This document shows, in pieces, positions 32,862-40,735 of a stretch of 64,000 nt of DNA. The notes under the pieces were generated by a model. That model was not told the origin of the DNA and did no database searches. It saw only the letters and a program-made list of their open reading frames with translations. This DNA comes from Cetobacterium sp. NK01 (lineage in GTDB: Bacteria; Fusobacteriota; Fusobacteriia; Fusobacteriales; Fusobacteriaceae), in the NCBI RefSeq assembly GCF_024506395.1, contig NZ_JANIBO010000004.1:1-64000 (forward strand). The letters are read 5' to 3'. Both the position numbers and the translations under genes were made by a program. Each line of letters begins with the position of its first letter. The first letter of the stretch is position 1.

Positions 32862-34262
32862 ATGGACAATACAAATAATAGTAGCATTACTCCAATTGCA
32901 TTTACAGCATTAACAATCTCTTCTATTTTTACAACTTCAAATTTGCCTACATTGGGAACTAGTGGTGGTAAGTTGATTTTTTACTTAATCATAACTGCTA
33001 TTTTATTTTTTATTCCTTTAACAATTGTTGTTGCAGAATTATCTACAACTGAAGGGTATGGAACTAATGTATTTTCTTGGATAAGTTATTCTTTTGGAGA
33101 TAAAATTGGACTTTCAACTACTTTTTGGGAATGGTTACAAGCTATTGTTATGAGTATTCCGATGCTTTACTTTGTTACTGGGACATTTTCATATGCTTTA
33201 TCAGCTCCTGAAATGAATTCAAATCCTTTGTATAAAGCATTTGTCTGTATATTCTTTTATTTATTTTTAGTTTGTCTCCAAATAACAGAGCCAAAATTTG
33301 TCATAAAAATAGAAGCTTTTGGATTTTGGTTTTGTGTAATTGGACCGTTAATTATCTGCTTTATACTAGGAATTATATACGCTTTAAATGTTCGATCCTT
33401 ACCTTTTCCAATAGAGAAAAGCAGTTTTATTCCACCATTAAATTCTAAAGAAACTTTATTAAACTTTGTTCCTTTTGTTCTTAGTTTAACAGGAGTAGAG
33501 GCTTGTGGTCCTTTTATAAATAGATTAAAAAATATAAATAAAGATTTTCCAAAAGCTATTTTAATAGTAATAATAACAGTTATTTTTACAAATTTAATTG
33601 GTAGTAGTTCAATTGCTATTATTTTTCCTGTAGATAAAATAGATCTAAGTACTGGTTTTATTAATACAGTGGATTTTCTTTTTAAATATTTCGGCATTCC
33701 TCTAGTTTTTGCAAGATTAATTGCATTTTTTATTGTATTAGGTTTACTTCCCAAAGTAAGTAATTGGGTAATAAGTCCTGCACTTGCTTTACAAAATAGT
33801 GCTGCTGATGGATTATTACCTAAATATTTTATCTATGAAAATTCTATTAAAACCCCTACTTATACTTTATGTTATCAAGGTTTTTTATTTATCATTTTAA
33901 TTTTATTATTATCTTTATCAAAATCTGGAAATACTGCATTTTTAGTTGCAATCTATTTAGATGTTGCAATTTATTCTTGTGTTTATATATTTATTTTTTT
34001 ATCATATATTAAATCAACATTTAAAAATAGAAATTCAAAAAATATTTTTAATATCCCAATATTTATTAAAAGAATAATTGGTTTTTTGGCTTTATTTACA
34101 ATGTTTTTTATTTTATTTGCTAGTTTTTTACCACCAGCTTCTATTCCTAAGAATGAAATTAATCTTTATTTTGGAATATTAATTCCATGTTTTATTTTTA
34201 TTATTTTAGCTCCTTTTATATTTCAATATTTTTATAAAAATAAAAAGCTGGAGAACAAATAG
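32862..34262 (+). CDS. APC-family amino acid permease
   Basis: A 466-aa inner-membrane transporter of the amino acid-polyamine-organocation superfamily, with about 12 hydrophobic segments. The N-terminus (ITPIAFTALTISSIFTTSNLPTLGTSGG) is the unwound TM1 region. ELSTTEGYGTNVFSWISYSFG matches TM2-TM3 of the GadC/YbeC-like branch, and FVLSLTGVEACGPFINRLKN is TM6 with the EACG variant of the usual motif. That suggests a glutamate/GABA or similar antiporter subgroup, but the substrate is unknown. The start follows AGGAGGG. It is monocistronic. Confidence 0.82.
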   Translation: MDNTNNSSITPIAFTALTISSIFTTSNLPTLGTSGGKLIFYLIITAILFFIPLTIVVAELSTTEGYGTNVFSWISYSFGDKIGLSTTFWEWLQAIVMSIPMLYFVTGTFSYALSAPEMNSNPLYKAFVCIFFYLFLVCLQITEPKFVIKIEAFGFWFCVIGPLIICFILGIIYALNVRSLPFPIEKSSFIPPLNSKETLLNFVPFVLSLTGVEACGPFINRLKNINKDFPKAILIVIITVIFTNLIGSSSIAIIFPVDKIDLSTGFINTVDFLFKYFGIPLVFARLIAFFIVLGLLPKVSNWVISPALALQNSAADGLLPKYFIYENSIKTPTYTLCYQGFLFIILILLLSLSKSGNTAFLVAIYLDVAIYSCVYIFIFLSYIKSTFKNRNSKNIFNIPIFIKRIIGFLALFTMFFILFASFLPPASIPKNEINLYFGILIPCFIFIILAPFIFQYFYKNKKLENK

Positions 34263-34293
34263 AGTAATTACTCTATTTGTACCAGCTTTTTTT
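34242..34293. terminator. Bidirectional terminator, permease / tyrosine recombinase
   Basis: A long hairpin: AAAAAGCTGG with CCAGCTTTTTT outside, and AAATAGAGTAATT with its complement inside. It overlaps the ends of both genes. Confidence 0.85.
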
Positions 34294-34834
34294 AAAATCC
34301 TAATCTTTGTTTATCTCTGTAAGTATCAGCTTTTTCTTTATTTATTTGAATATATCTTTGCGTAACAGAAACACTTGAATGATTTAGTAGCTGCTGAACA
34401 AACATAATATCTTTTGTTTCTTCATAAGCTAAAGTTGCAAATGCTTTTCTAAAACTATGAGTGCTTATAAAACTATTATCTATATTTTCATAATCACAAG
34501 CTTGAGCTATTTGATATTGTACTTTTCTTACAAAAGCTTGAACAGCTTTTTCATTTGAAGCAAATATATAATTATCTTCTCTTGTTCTATTTTTAAAAAG
34601 ATACTCTACAAGTTCTATATTAATTCTTGTAATTTGAGGTTTTTTTGTTTTTTTCTCTATAATTTCTAATTTTCCAAATTGAATATCCGAAAATTTAAGT
34701 TTTGCAATATCTTGAATTCTAAGACCTGTATTTAATTCTATTAAAAGGGCGTTTCTTACATCTTGTTTTATTTTTTTAGAGCCTAATATTTTATCAATCT
34801 CTTCTTGTGAAATTGCTTTAGTTATCTTCCCCAT
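34292..34834 (-). CDS. Short tyrosine recombinase (catalytic domain only)
   Basis: A site-specific recombinase of about 180 aa that lacks the usual N-terminal arm/core-binding domain (full integrases and XerC/D have 290 or more). Catalytic residues are all present: R39 in NTGLRIQD, K62/K65 in EKKTKKP, H126 and R129 in THSFRK, H152 in LLNHSS and nucleophile Y161 in TQRYIQI. Upstream ATGs exist; GAGGTGG just before makes the ATG at 34834 or 34837 most likely. A 28-bp dif-like palindrome lies 86 bases upstream. Such short recombinases occur on plasmids and in phase-variable loci, so resolution of dimers or DNA inversion is plausible. Confidence 0.85.
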   Translation of the reverse strand: MGKITKAISQEEIDKILGSKKIKQDVRNALLIELNTGLRIQDIAKLKFSDIQFGKLEIIEKKTKKPQITRINIELVEYLFKNRTREDNYIFASNEKAVQAFVRKVQYQIAQACDYENIDNSFISTHSFRKAFATLAYEETKDIMFVQQLLNHSSVSVTQRYIQINKEKADTYRDKQRLGF

Positions 34835-34919
34835 CATCCACCTCATAGTTAATATCAAACTGTATTCTTTATATTATTATTGATTATATCATTTAATATT
34901 TTAAAAATCAATCTATCAA

Positions 34920-34947
34920 ATCTCGTATTATAAAAATAATACGAGAT
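34920..34947. other. dif-like recombination site 1
   Basis: Arm ATCTCGTATTA (34920-34930), 6-bp spacer TAAAAA and an exact inverted arm TAATACGAGAT (34937-34947): the 11-6-11 geometry of Xer dif sites. No T-run follows, which argues against a terminator. It sits just upstream of the short tyrosine recombinase gene. The same arms recur at 48407. Confidence 0.55.
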
Positions 34948-35051
34948 TATAAAATTAAATTTCAAAATAAATGAAATATATTTCTAAAGGAATATTTATT
35001 TAACTTTTGAATATATATTTATAAATAATATAATGAATACGGAGGTATCTT

Positions 35052-35213
35052 ATGATTTATTTTAATTCTAATGCTTTATCAACATTAAATAAAAAGAAGA
35101 GCAGTCGTAAAAAGATTACCTTCAATAAAAAAGATTCAAATAAATATCGAACTGAAAAATTATTATTACTCTCTTTTATGATTTCAACTATTTACTGCGC
35201 ATTTTATGGATAA
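35052..35213 (+). CDS. 53-aa small basic membrane-associated protein
   Basis: ATG 35052 follows GGAGGTATCTT. The N-terminal half is very basic (LNKKKSSRKKITFNKKDSNKYR) and the C-terminal end is a single hydrophobic segment (LLLLSFMISTIYCAFYG), so it could be tail-anchored. A strong terminator follows at 35241. Family not recognised. Confidence 0.5.
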   Translation: MIYFNSNALSTLNKKKSSRKKITFNKKDSNKYRTEKLLLLSFMISTIYCAFYG

Positions 35214-35240
35214 ATCTAGTTTTATGGACTAATATATATT

Positions 35241-35273
35241 AAAAAAAGTCTCTATTATAAGAGACTTTTTTTT
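35241..35273. terminator. Bidirectional terminator
   Basis: AAAAAAAGTCTCT pairs with AGAGACTTTTTTTT. It serves the small protein gene and the converging transporter gene. Confidence 0.85.
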
Positions 35274-36747
35274 AATATCCTATAAAATATGCGATAACGA
35301 TTGCAGTAGCTCCGATACTTAGCCAGATTCCCATAAGAGGAGCCATCCACTTTACCCATTTTTCATATGAGATTTGTGAAATTGCAAGGTAACTCATAAG
35401 TCCTCCTGCAGTTGGATTGATATAGTTTGTAAATCCATCTCCATATTGAAAAGCTAAAACAACAGTTTGTCTAGAAACTCCTATCATATCGCCTAAAGGA
35501 GCCATAATGGGCATAGTTGTTGCAGCTTGTCCGCTTCCTGATGGAATAAATAGATTTGTTATAATTTGAACGAAATACATAAGTAAAGCTGAGATAACTC
35601 CCGGCAAAGATGAAATTTTACTAGAGAGATAGAATAAAATTGTATCTATAATTTGTCCATCTTCTAACACAACTAGGATTCCACGAGCTAATCCCACAGC
35701 AAGGGCTCCGAATACAACTCCTCTAGCTCCATCTAAAAAGTTATTTGCAGAATCAGTAGGGGAGATTCCCGCAACAAAACTAGAAGCAATTCCCATGAAC
35801 ATAAATATACTAATTAATTGCTCTGTTCCCCATCCGTGTTTTAAAACTCCATATGTTAAAGTTATAAATCCAACTAACATAACTAAAAGAACACCTTTTT
35901 GTCTAAGAGTTAAATCTGGAATCTCTTGATTATTTGTTGATATATTAGACATAGATTTTTGTTTAACCTCTAAATCAAATACCACACTACTAAAAGGATT
36001 TTCCTTTACTTTTCTAGCATATCTCATAATATATAAAACTGTAGCAACATATAAAACTATATAAACTATTACTCTAAATCCCATTCCAGAGTAAATTGGA
36101 AGTCCAGCTATTGAGTGAGCAACTCCAACCGTAAATGGATTTATAAATCCACCAACGAAACCAACTCCAGCTCCTAAAGCTACCATAGCCATTCCAACCA
36201 TAGCATCAAATCCAAGAGCTCTAGCTAAAAGAACTCCCAGTGGAACAAAAGCTATAGCTTCTGTATTCATACCAATTGCTACTCCTCCAATTGAAAATAC
36301 AAACATGACAACTGGAATTAAAAGCATACCTTTATTTCTGAATAGGTAAGCTACTTTTGCTATTCCAGAATCAATGGCACCTGTTTTTTGAATCATATTA
36401 AAAAATCCACAAACTAAAAATGTGAAAAAAACAATTCCAGAGGTTGCTTGAAGACCTCTAATTAATACAGTAAATAGATTGTGCTCAGTAAAAGAGAAAA
36501 ACTTAACAGGTGTATTGGCAACATATGTAAAAGTTTCTGGAGCTATAATCATTCTACCTGAATTTACATCTTTAACTCTTTCATAAACACCAGCAGGAAT
36601 TATGTAGGTTCCTATAAATGATAAAATAATCATTCCAACAATAATTACATAGGTATGAGGAATTTTAAACTTCTCTATTTTAAGTTCCTTTCCTTTTACA
36701 TCCACTCCACCATTATTTTTTAAATTTAGATTTGATTCACTATTCAT
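35272..36747 (-). CDS. YfcC-family (DcuC/ArsB-superfamily) transporter
   Basis: A 491-aa inner-membrane transporter with about 12 helices, of the YfcC/short-chain-dicarboxylate family. Seen are IPHTYVIIVGMIILSFIGTYIIPAGVYERV at the start, the paired motifs IGMNTEAIAFVPLGVLLARALGFDAMVG and TNLFIPSGSGQAATTMPIMAPLGDMIGVSRQ, plus GDGFTNYINPTAGG. Substrates in the family are amino acids, peptides or dicarboxylates. It lies 15 bases after murI in the same operon, so an amino-acid substrate is plausible. Confidence 0.82.
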   Translation of the reverse strand: MNSESNLNLKNNGGVDVKGKELKIEKFKIPHTYVIIVGMIILSFIGTYIIPAGVYERVKDVNSGRMIIAPETFTYVANTPVKFFSFTEHNLFTVLIRGLQATSGIVFFTFLVCGFFNMIQKTGAIDSGIAKVAYLFRNKGMLLIPVVMFVFSIGGVAIGMNTEAIAFVPLGVLLARALGFDAMVGMAMVALGAGVGFVGGFINPFTVGVAHSIAGLPIYSGMGFRVIVYIVLYVATVLYIMRYARKVKENPFSSVVFDLEVKQKSMSNISTNNQEIPDLTLRQKGVLLVMLVGFITLTYGVLKHGWGTEQLISIFMFMGIASSFVAGISPTDSANNFLDGARGVVFGALAVGLARGILVVLEDGQIIDTILFYLSSKISSLPGVISALLMYFVQIITNLFIPSGSGQAATTMPIMAPLGDMIGVSRQTVVLAFQYGDGFTNYINPTAGGLMSYLAISQISYEKWVKWMAPLMGIWLSIGATAIVIAYFIGY

Positions 36748-36762
36748 ATAACACTCCCCTTT

Positions 36763-37539
36763 TTAAATTTTATATACATTAACCATTTTTTGATCCAATA
36801 GCTGTTCCCTAACAGTTATAAAATTTTCTAAATCTCCAGTTACATAGTAACTTATTTTATTATAATTTTTTAAATTTGCAATACTTTTTAATTTTTTTAA
36901 TTGTTCACCAACTAATCTAGCAGTTTCCTTAGCTGGATTAACTATAGTACACTTAGCTATATCTCTAATTTTTTCTTCTAAGTATGGGTAGTGAGTACAA
37001 CCTAAAATTAGAGTATCAATATCCTTAGGTAAATTTTCGATATAATTTTTTAAAATATTGTGAGACTCCTCATTGTCCTTCCAACCTTTCTCTATCATAG
37101 GGCAAAGCAGTTCACATCCTTGTTGATATACCTCATAATTTTCATTTAAATTTTGTATAACATTTTTATAAGCATTTGTTTTAGCTGTTAATGGAGTTGA
37201 AAGCACTCCAATTTTTTTATTTTTACTTTCTCTTAGTGCCATAGTAGCCCCTGGATTTATAACACCTATAATTGGAAGAGTAGGAAACTTTTCTTTTAAA
37301 TAATCTAGAGAAGCTACAGTAGCTGTGTTGCAAGCTATGACTATGAGATCAACATCTTTATTTATTAAAAATTTACTAATTTTATAACAAAGTTTTTGAA
37401 TATCCTCAATTGTTTTAGTTCCATATGGGGAGTTAAAACTATCACCATAATAGATAAATTCAGTAGAACTTAACTCTTTTAATAACTCTTTTAAAACTGT
37501 TAACCCACCAACACCAGAATCAAAAACTCCTACTTTCAT
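36763..37539 (-). CDS. murI: Glutamate racemase
   Basis: A cofactor-independent racemase that makes D-glutamate for peptidoglycan, 258 aa. Motifs are VGVFDSGVGGLTVL (acid/base Asp region), the first catalytic cysteine in IACNTATV, GVINPGATMAL and the second cysteine in GCTHYPYLEEKI. It starts behind AGGAGG at ATG 37539. The 5' leader carries a terminator-type hairpin preceded by a 44-nt element shared with the lysA2 leader. Besides wall synthesis it may link D-glutamate to the adjacent D-amino acid genes. Confidence 0.92.
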   Translation of the reverse strand: MKVGVFDSGVGGLTVLKELLKELSSTEFIYYGDSFNSPYGTKTIEDIQKLCYKISKFLINKDVDLIVIACNTATVASLDYLKEKFPTLPIIGVINPGATMALRESKNKKIGVLSTPLTAKTNAYKNVIQNLNENYEVYQQGCELLCPMIEKGWKDNEESHNILKNYIENLPKDIDTLILGCTHYPYLEEKIRDIAKCTIVNPAKETARLVGEQLKKLKSIANLKNYNKISYYVTGDLENFITVREQLLDQKMVNVYKI

Positions 37540-37571
37540 ATTTTCCTCCTTATACTATATAAAAAATGTAT

Positions 37572-37633
37572 AAAAAAAAGTCTAAAATTATTCTTACATA
37601 GTTTTGAAAACTATTTTAAAGATAATTTTAGAC
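37572..37633 (-). terminator. Terminator in the murI leader
   Basis: On the minus strand GTCTAAAATTAT pairs with ATAATTTTAGAC around an inner AGTTTT/AAAACT hairpin, and eight Ts follow, 33 bases before the murI start. It is downstream of the promoter at 37700-37728, so it can act as an attenuator. Confidence 0.75.
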
Positions 37634-37665
37634 CTCATTTACTTTTAGAATCATAAATAAGTGTA
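37622..37665 (-). promoter_or_regulatory. 44-nt leader element, copy A (murI)
   Basis: On the minus strand: TACACTTATTTAT, a 10-nt variable loop, then GTAAATGAGG and TCTAAAATTAT. CTTATTTA pairs with TAAATGAG as a hairpin, and the 3' part is the 5' arm of the murI-leader terminator. It is 36/44 identical (hand alignment) to copy B at 38124-38167, which lies on the opposite strand. Confidence 0.6.
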
Positions 37666-37699
37666 TTTTTTTATTTCTTCATTTATTCAATTAATAGAT

Positions 37700-37728
37700 G
37701 TTATACCTCAAGTTTTAACTTCTGTCAA
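37700..37728 (-). promoter_or_regulatory. Promoter of the murI-yfcC operon
   Basis: TTGACA, a 17-bp spacer and TATAAC on the minus strand. The predicted start near 37693 gives a ~150-nt untranslated leader. Confidence 0.7.
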
Positions 37729-37750
37729 ATTTTTGTTTTTATTTTTTTAT

Positions 37751-37779
37751 TTGACTTTTAAGAGTTCTTGGAGTATATA
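37751..37779 (+). promoter_or_regulatory. Promoter of the DUF3870-lysA2 operon
   Basis: TTGACT, a 17-bp spacer and TATATA on the plus strand, divergent from the murI promoter with about 22 bp between the -35 boxes. Confidence 0.7.
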
Positions 37780-37817
37780 TTATTCATAGGAATTATTTGA
37801 TACTAGGGGAGATAGTT

Positions 37818-38123
37818 ATGAAAGAAAAGTATATTGTTGGGACTGCAAAAACGTCTATAGATAATGCAATAACTAAAAATTATAACAGCTTTTTTGTGGG
37901 TTTTATCATTGATGAAAATGGAAAAATTTTAGATGTTGAAGCTTCTGCAATTTTAAAGATAACGAATGATTTTATTAAAAAAATCTTTGTTGGAAAAGAC
38001 TTTATAAAAGATTTTGAAGAGATAAGTTCTATCATATTAAAAAATTATTTAGGATCCTCTCAAAAATCTATAATCGTAGCCTATAAAGACGCTATAAAAA
38101 AATATAATCAATCAGCGAATTAA
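37818..38123 (+). CDS. DUF3870 family protein
   Basis: A 101-aa cytoplasmic protein of the DUF3870 family, function unknown. The family pattern is visible: KYIVGTAKTSIDNAITKNYNSFFVGFIIDENGKILDVEASAILKITNDFI, FVGKDF and NYLGSSQKSIIVAYKDAIKKYN. The frame reaches back to 37797, but AGGGGAG sets ATG 37818. It is the first gene of the operon with lysA2, the M20 amidohydrolase, the beta-lactamase-like hydrolase and D-aminoacylase. DUF3870 genes are often beside amino-acid racemase or aminoacylase genes, which fits. Confidence 0.8.
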   Translation: MKEKYIVGTAKTSIDNAITKNYNSFFVGFIIDENGKILDVEASAILKITNDFIKKIFVGKDFIKDFEEISSIILKNYLGSSQKSIIVAYKDAIKKYNQSAN

Positions 38124-38167
38124 TACACTTATTTATCAAAAAAAACGTAAATAAGGTCTAAAATTCT
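38124..38167 (+). promoter_or_regulatory. 44-nt leader element, copy B (lysA2)
   Basis: Directly after the DUF3870 stop: TACACTTATTTAT, a 10-nt variable loop, then GTAAATAAGG and TCTAAAATTCT. CTTATTTA pairs with TAAATAAG. The 3' part is the 5' arm of the terminator at 38154-38196. Same length, order and fusion to a terminator as copy A. Confidence 0.6.
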
Positions 38168-38196
38168 AATTAATATAGAGTTTTAGGCCTTTTTTT
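38154..38196 (+). terminator. Intra-operon attenuator before lysA2
   Basis: AGGTCTAAAATTCT pairs with AGAGTTTTAGGCCT, followed by seven Ts. It sits between the DUF3870 gene and lysA2, with no obvious new promoter after it. Confidence 0.8.
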
Positions 38197-38231
38197 GTAT
38201 TTTAATAGTTTTATTAATCAAGGAGGATACA

Positions 38232-39542
38232 GTGAAATATTTAGGAACAATGACTAATGTAGATGGAGTTTTAGAAATAGGTGGAGTTTCTGTAAAAGAA
38301 TTGCAGGAAAAGTATGGCACTCCTCTTTATGTTTATGATTTAGAGTTTATGGAGAAAAATATAAAAGATTTAAAGGAATCTTTTGTCAGTGAAAAATTTA
38401 AAACAACTATAGTTTATGCTTCAAAAGCTTATTTATCTAAAGGAATGGCTCAAATTATTGAAAAGAATGGACTTGATATTGATGCTGTTTCAGGTGGAGA
38501 GCTGTACACTATTTTAACTTCGAGTTTTCCTACAAAAAGAGTTCATATGCACGGTAATAATAAATCTTTAGAAGAGATTGAGATGTGTGTAAAAAACGGG
38601 ATTGGGAGTATTATTTTAGATAATAGATTTGAAGCTGAAAAAGTTGCACTTGTGTGTAGAAAATTTAATAAAAAAATGAATGTTATGTTAAGATTAAATA
38701 TTGGAATAGATGCTCATACTCATGAATATATAAAAACATCAAAGCACTCATCTAAGTTTGGGGAGTCTATTTTTGATAAAGATATTGTTAAAATAGTTAA
38801 GGATATTGTAGATAGACCTGAGTTAAATTTTTTAGGATTTCATAGTCATATTGGATCTCAGATTTTTGATGAGTTAGCTTTTTGCGAAGGTGTTGAAACT
38901 ATGGTTGAGTTCACAAAGAAAATTTCAGAAAAACTTAATATATACATTCCAGATATAAATATTGGAGGAGGGTTTGGAGTTAGATATACCCAAGAGGATA
39001 CTGATGTTAATCTGAAAAAAATCATGAAAAAAATCATCAGATGTTTAGAAAATAGTTTAGTAAAAGAAGGGATAGATATAAAAAATGTAACTATAGAACC
39101 TGGGCGATCTATCGTAGCTCAAGCTGGAAGTACTCTTTATATGGTTGGTGGTGAAAAAGAAACATATGGTGGTGAAAAATATATTTTTATTGATGGAGGA
39201 ATGACGGATAATATAAGACCAGCTCTTTATCAAGCTAAATATGAGAGTATCGTTGCAAATAAACTTAATGAAACAGAGAAAGAGATTGTAACTATTGCTG
39301 GTAAATGTTGTGAATCGGGAGATATCATAGCTAAAAATGTAAGGTTAGGAAAATGTAGGGAAAATGATTTAATTCTTGTTAGCTGTACAGGGGCATATGG
39401 ACATTCTATGAGTAGTAATTACAATAAAGCTTTAAAACCAGCAGTGGTATTTGTAAAAGATGGAAAAAGTTATCTTGTTTCTAAAAGAGAAAGTTATGAT
39501 GATTTAACAAAAAATGATATACTATTGGAAAATATATTTTAA
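38232..39542 (+). CDS. lysA: Diaminopimelate decarboxylase, copy 2
   Basis: PLP-dependent decarboxylase of 436 aa, nearly colinear with copy 1 at 5316-6623 and of high identity by eye. PLP lysine in YASKAYLSK, HSHIGSQIF, INIGGGFGVRY, EPGRSIVAQAGSTLY and GKCCESGD are all present. The start is a GTG behind AGGAGG. It lies in a D-amino acid/N-acyl amino acid operon instead of a lysine-riboswitch operon, so the two copies are under different control. Substrate could be meso-diaminopimelate released from wall peptides. Confidence 0.9.
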   Translation: MKYLGTMTNVDGVLEIGGVSVKELQEKYGTPLYVYDLEFMEKNIKDLKESFVSEKFKTTIVYASKAYLSKGMAQIIEKNGLDIDAVSGGELYTILTSSFPTKRVHMHGNNKSLEEIEMCVKNGIGSIILDNRFEAEKVALVCRKFNKKMNVMLRLNIGIDAHTHEYIKTSKHSSKFGESIFDKDIVKIVKDIVDRPELNFLGFHSHIGSQIFDELAFCEGVETMVEFTKKISEKLNIYIPDINIGGGFGVRYTQEDTDVNLKKIMKKIIRCLENSLVKEGIDIKNVTIEPGRSIVAQAGSTLYMVGGEKETYGGEKYIFIDGGMTDNIRPALYQAKYESIVANKLNETEKEIVTIAGKCCESGDIIAKNVRLGKCRENDLILVSCTGAYGHSMSSNYNKALKPAVVFVKDGKSYLVSKRESYDDLTKNDILLENIF

Positions 39543-39555
39543 GGAGATGCAATTT

Positions 39556-40725
39556 ATGAATATAGAACTTTTAAAAAAACACAGCGAAAATATAAAAAAT
39601 TGGTTAGTAAAGGTGAGGAGAGATTTTCATGAGCACCCAGAATTAGGAACTCAAGAGTTTAGAACTCACGATAAAATTTGTGAATATTTAGATGAGATGA
39701 ATATTCCTCATAGAACTTCATTTGACACAGGAGTTATAGCTGAGATTGAGGGAGAAAATAAAAATATAACGATAGCATTAAGAGGGGATATAGATGCACT
39801 TCCTATACAGGATATAAAAAGTGTAGATTATGCTTCAAAAAATAGTGGAATTTGCCATGCCTGTGGACATGATGTACACACAACTGTAGTTTTAGGAGTG
39901 GCAAAATATTTTTATGAAACAAAGGAGAAGCCACCTGTAAATATAAGATTATTTTTTCAACCTGCTGAAGAAACTGTTGGAGGGGCAAAACCTATGATTG
40001 AAGATGGAGCTCTTGATGGAGTTAATGCTGTTTATGGATTACATGTAGATGAAACTATAGATGTTGGAAAAATTGGAATAAAGTATGGAGCTATGAATGC
40101 TTCTTCAGATACCTTAAAAATAAAGATAAAGGGAGAAAGTTGTCATGGTGCTTATCCAAGTAGAGGCGTGGATGCACTTTTAATAGCATCTCATGTTATT
40201 ATTGCTCTACAGAGTATTGTGAGTAGAAATTTAGATGCTAGAGAATCTGGTGTAATAACAATTGGAACAATAAATGGTGGAACTGCTGGGAATATTATAT
40301 CAAATGAGATTGAGCTTAGAGGAACTTTGAGAACTTTAGATCCAGATGTTAGAGCTAGAATGAAAAAAAGAATTGAAGAGATTGTAACAACTCTACCTTT
40401 AGCTTTTGGTGGAAAGGGTGAGATTAATATAGAGCCTGGTTATACAGCTTTAATAAACCATGATAAATCTGTAGATATTATTAAAAAAAGTGCTACTGAA
40501 CTTTTTGGAGAGAATAGTATCTATGAAAAAAAGTTAGCCAATATGGGAGTGGAAGACTTTGCGTATTTCATTGAAAACACTGAGGGAGCATTTTTTACTT
40601 TAGGAGTTAGAAATACCGAGAAAAATATAAAAACTCAGGCTCATAATGGAAACTTTGATATTGATGAGGAAGCAATTGTTAATGGAGTAATGATGCAAAT
40701 ATTAAATGTATATAACTCAATTTAA
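39556..40725 (+). CDS. M20 family amidohydrolase 1
   Basis: A metal-dependent N-acyl amino acid/peptide amidohydrolase, 389 aa, cytoplasmic. It starts as these enzymes do (VRRDFHEHPELGTQEFRTHDKI), with metal ligands in ALRGDIDALP, ICHACGHDVHTTV and PAEETVGGAKPM, a lid domain (SCHGAYPSRGVDAL) and the final MGVEDFAYFIE. Members cleave N-acyl, gamma-glutamyl or hippurate-type bonds. The frame opens within lysA2, but AAGGAGATGCAATTT sets ATG 39556. It is in an operon between lysA2 and the beta-lactamase-like gene. Confidence 0.88.
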   Translation: MNIELLKKHSENIKNWLVKVRRDFHEHPELGTQEFRTHDKICEYLDEMNIPHRTSFDTGVIAEIEGENKNITIALRGDIDALPIQDIKSVDYASKNSGICHACGHDVHTTVVLGVAKYFYETKEKPPVNIRLFFQPAEETVGGAKPMIEDGALDGVNAVYGLHVDETIDVGKIGIKYGAMNASSDTLKIKIKGESCHGAYPSRGVDALLIASHVIIALQSIVSRNLDARESGVITIGTINGGTAGNIISNEIELRGTLRTLDPDVRARMKKRIEEIVTTLPLAFGGKGEINIEPGYTALINHDKSVDIIKKSATELFGENSIYEKKLANMGVEDFAYFIENTEGAFFTLGVRNTEKNIKTQAHNGNFDIDEEAIVNGVMMQILNVYNSI

Positions 40726-40735
40726 GGAGGGAATC

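Noticed and set aside
34920-34947. Reading the ATCTCGTATTA palindromes (also 48407) as terminators
   Set aside because: Neither has a T-run on either side, and the second does not follow a gene end. The 11-6-11 geometry and repeated arms fit a recombination or operator site better.
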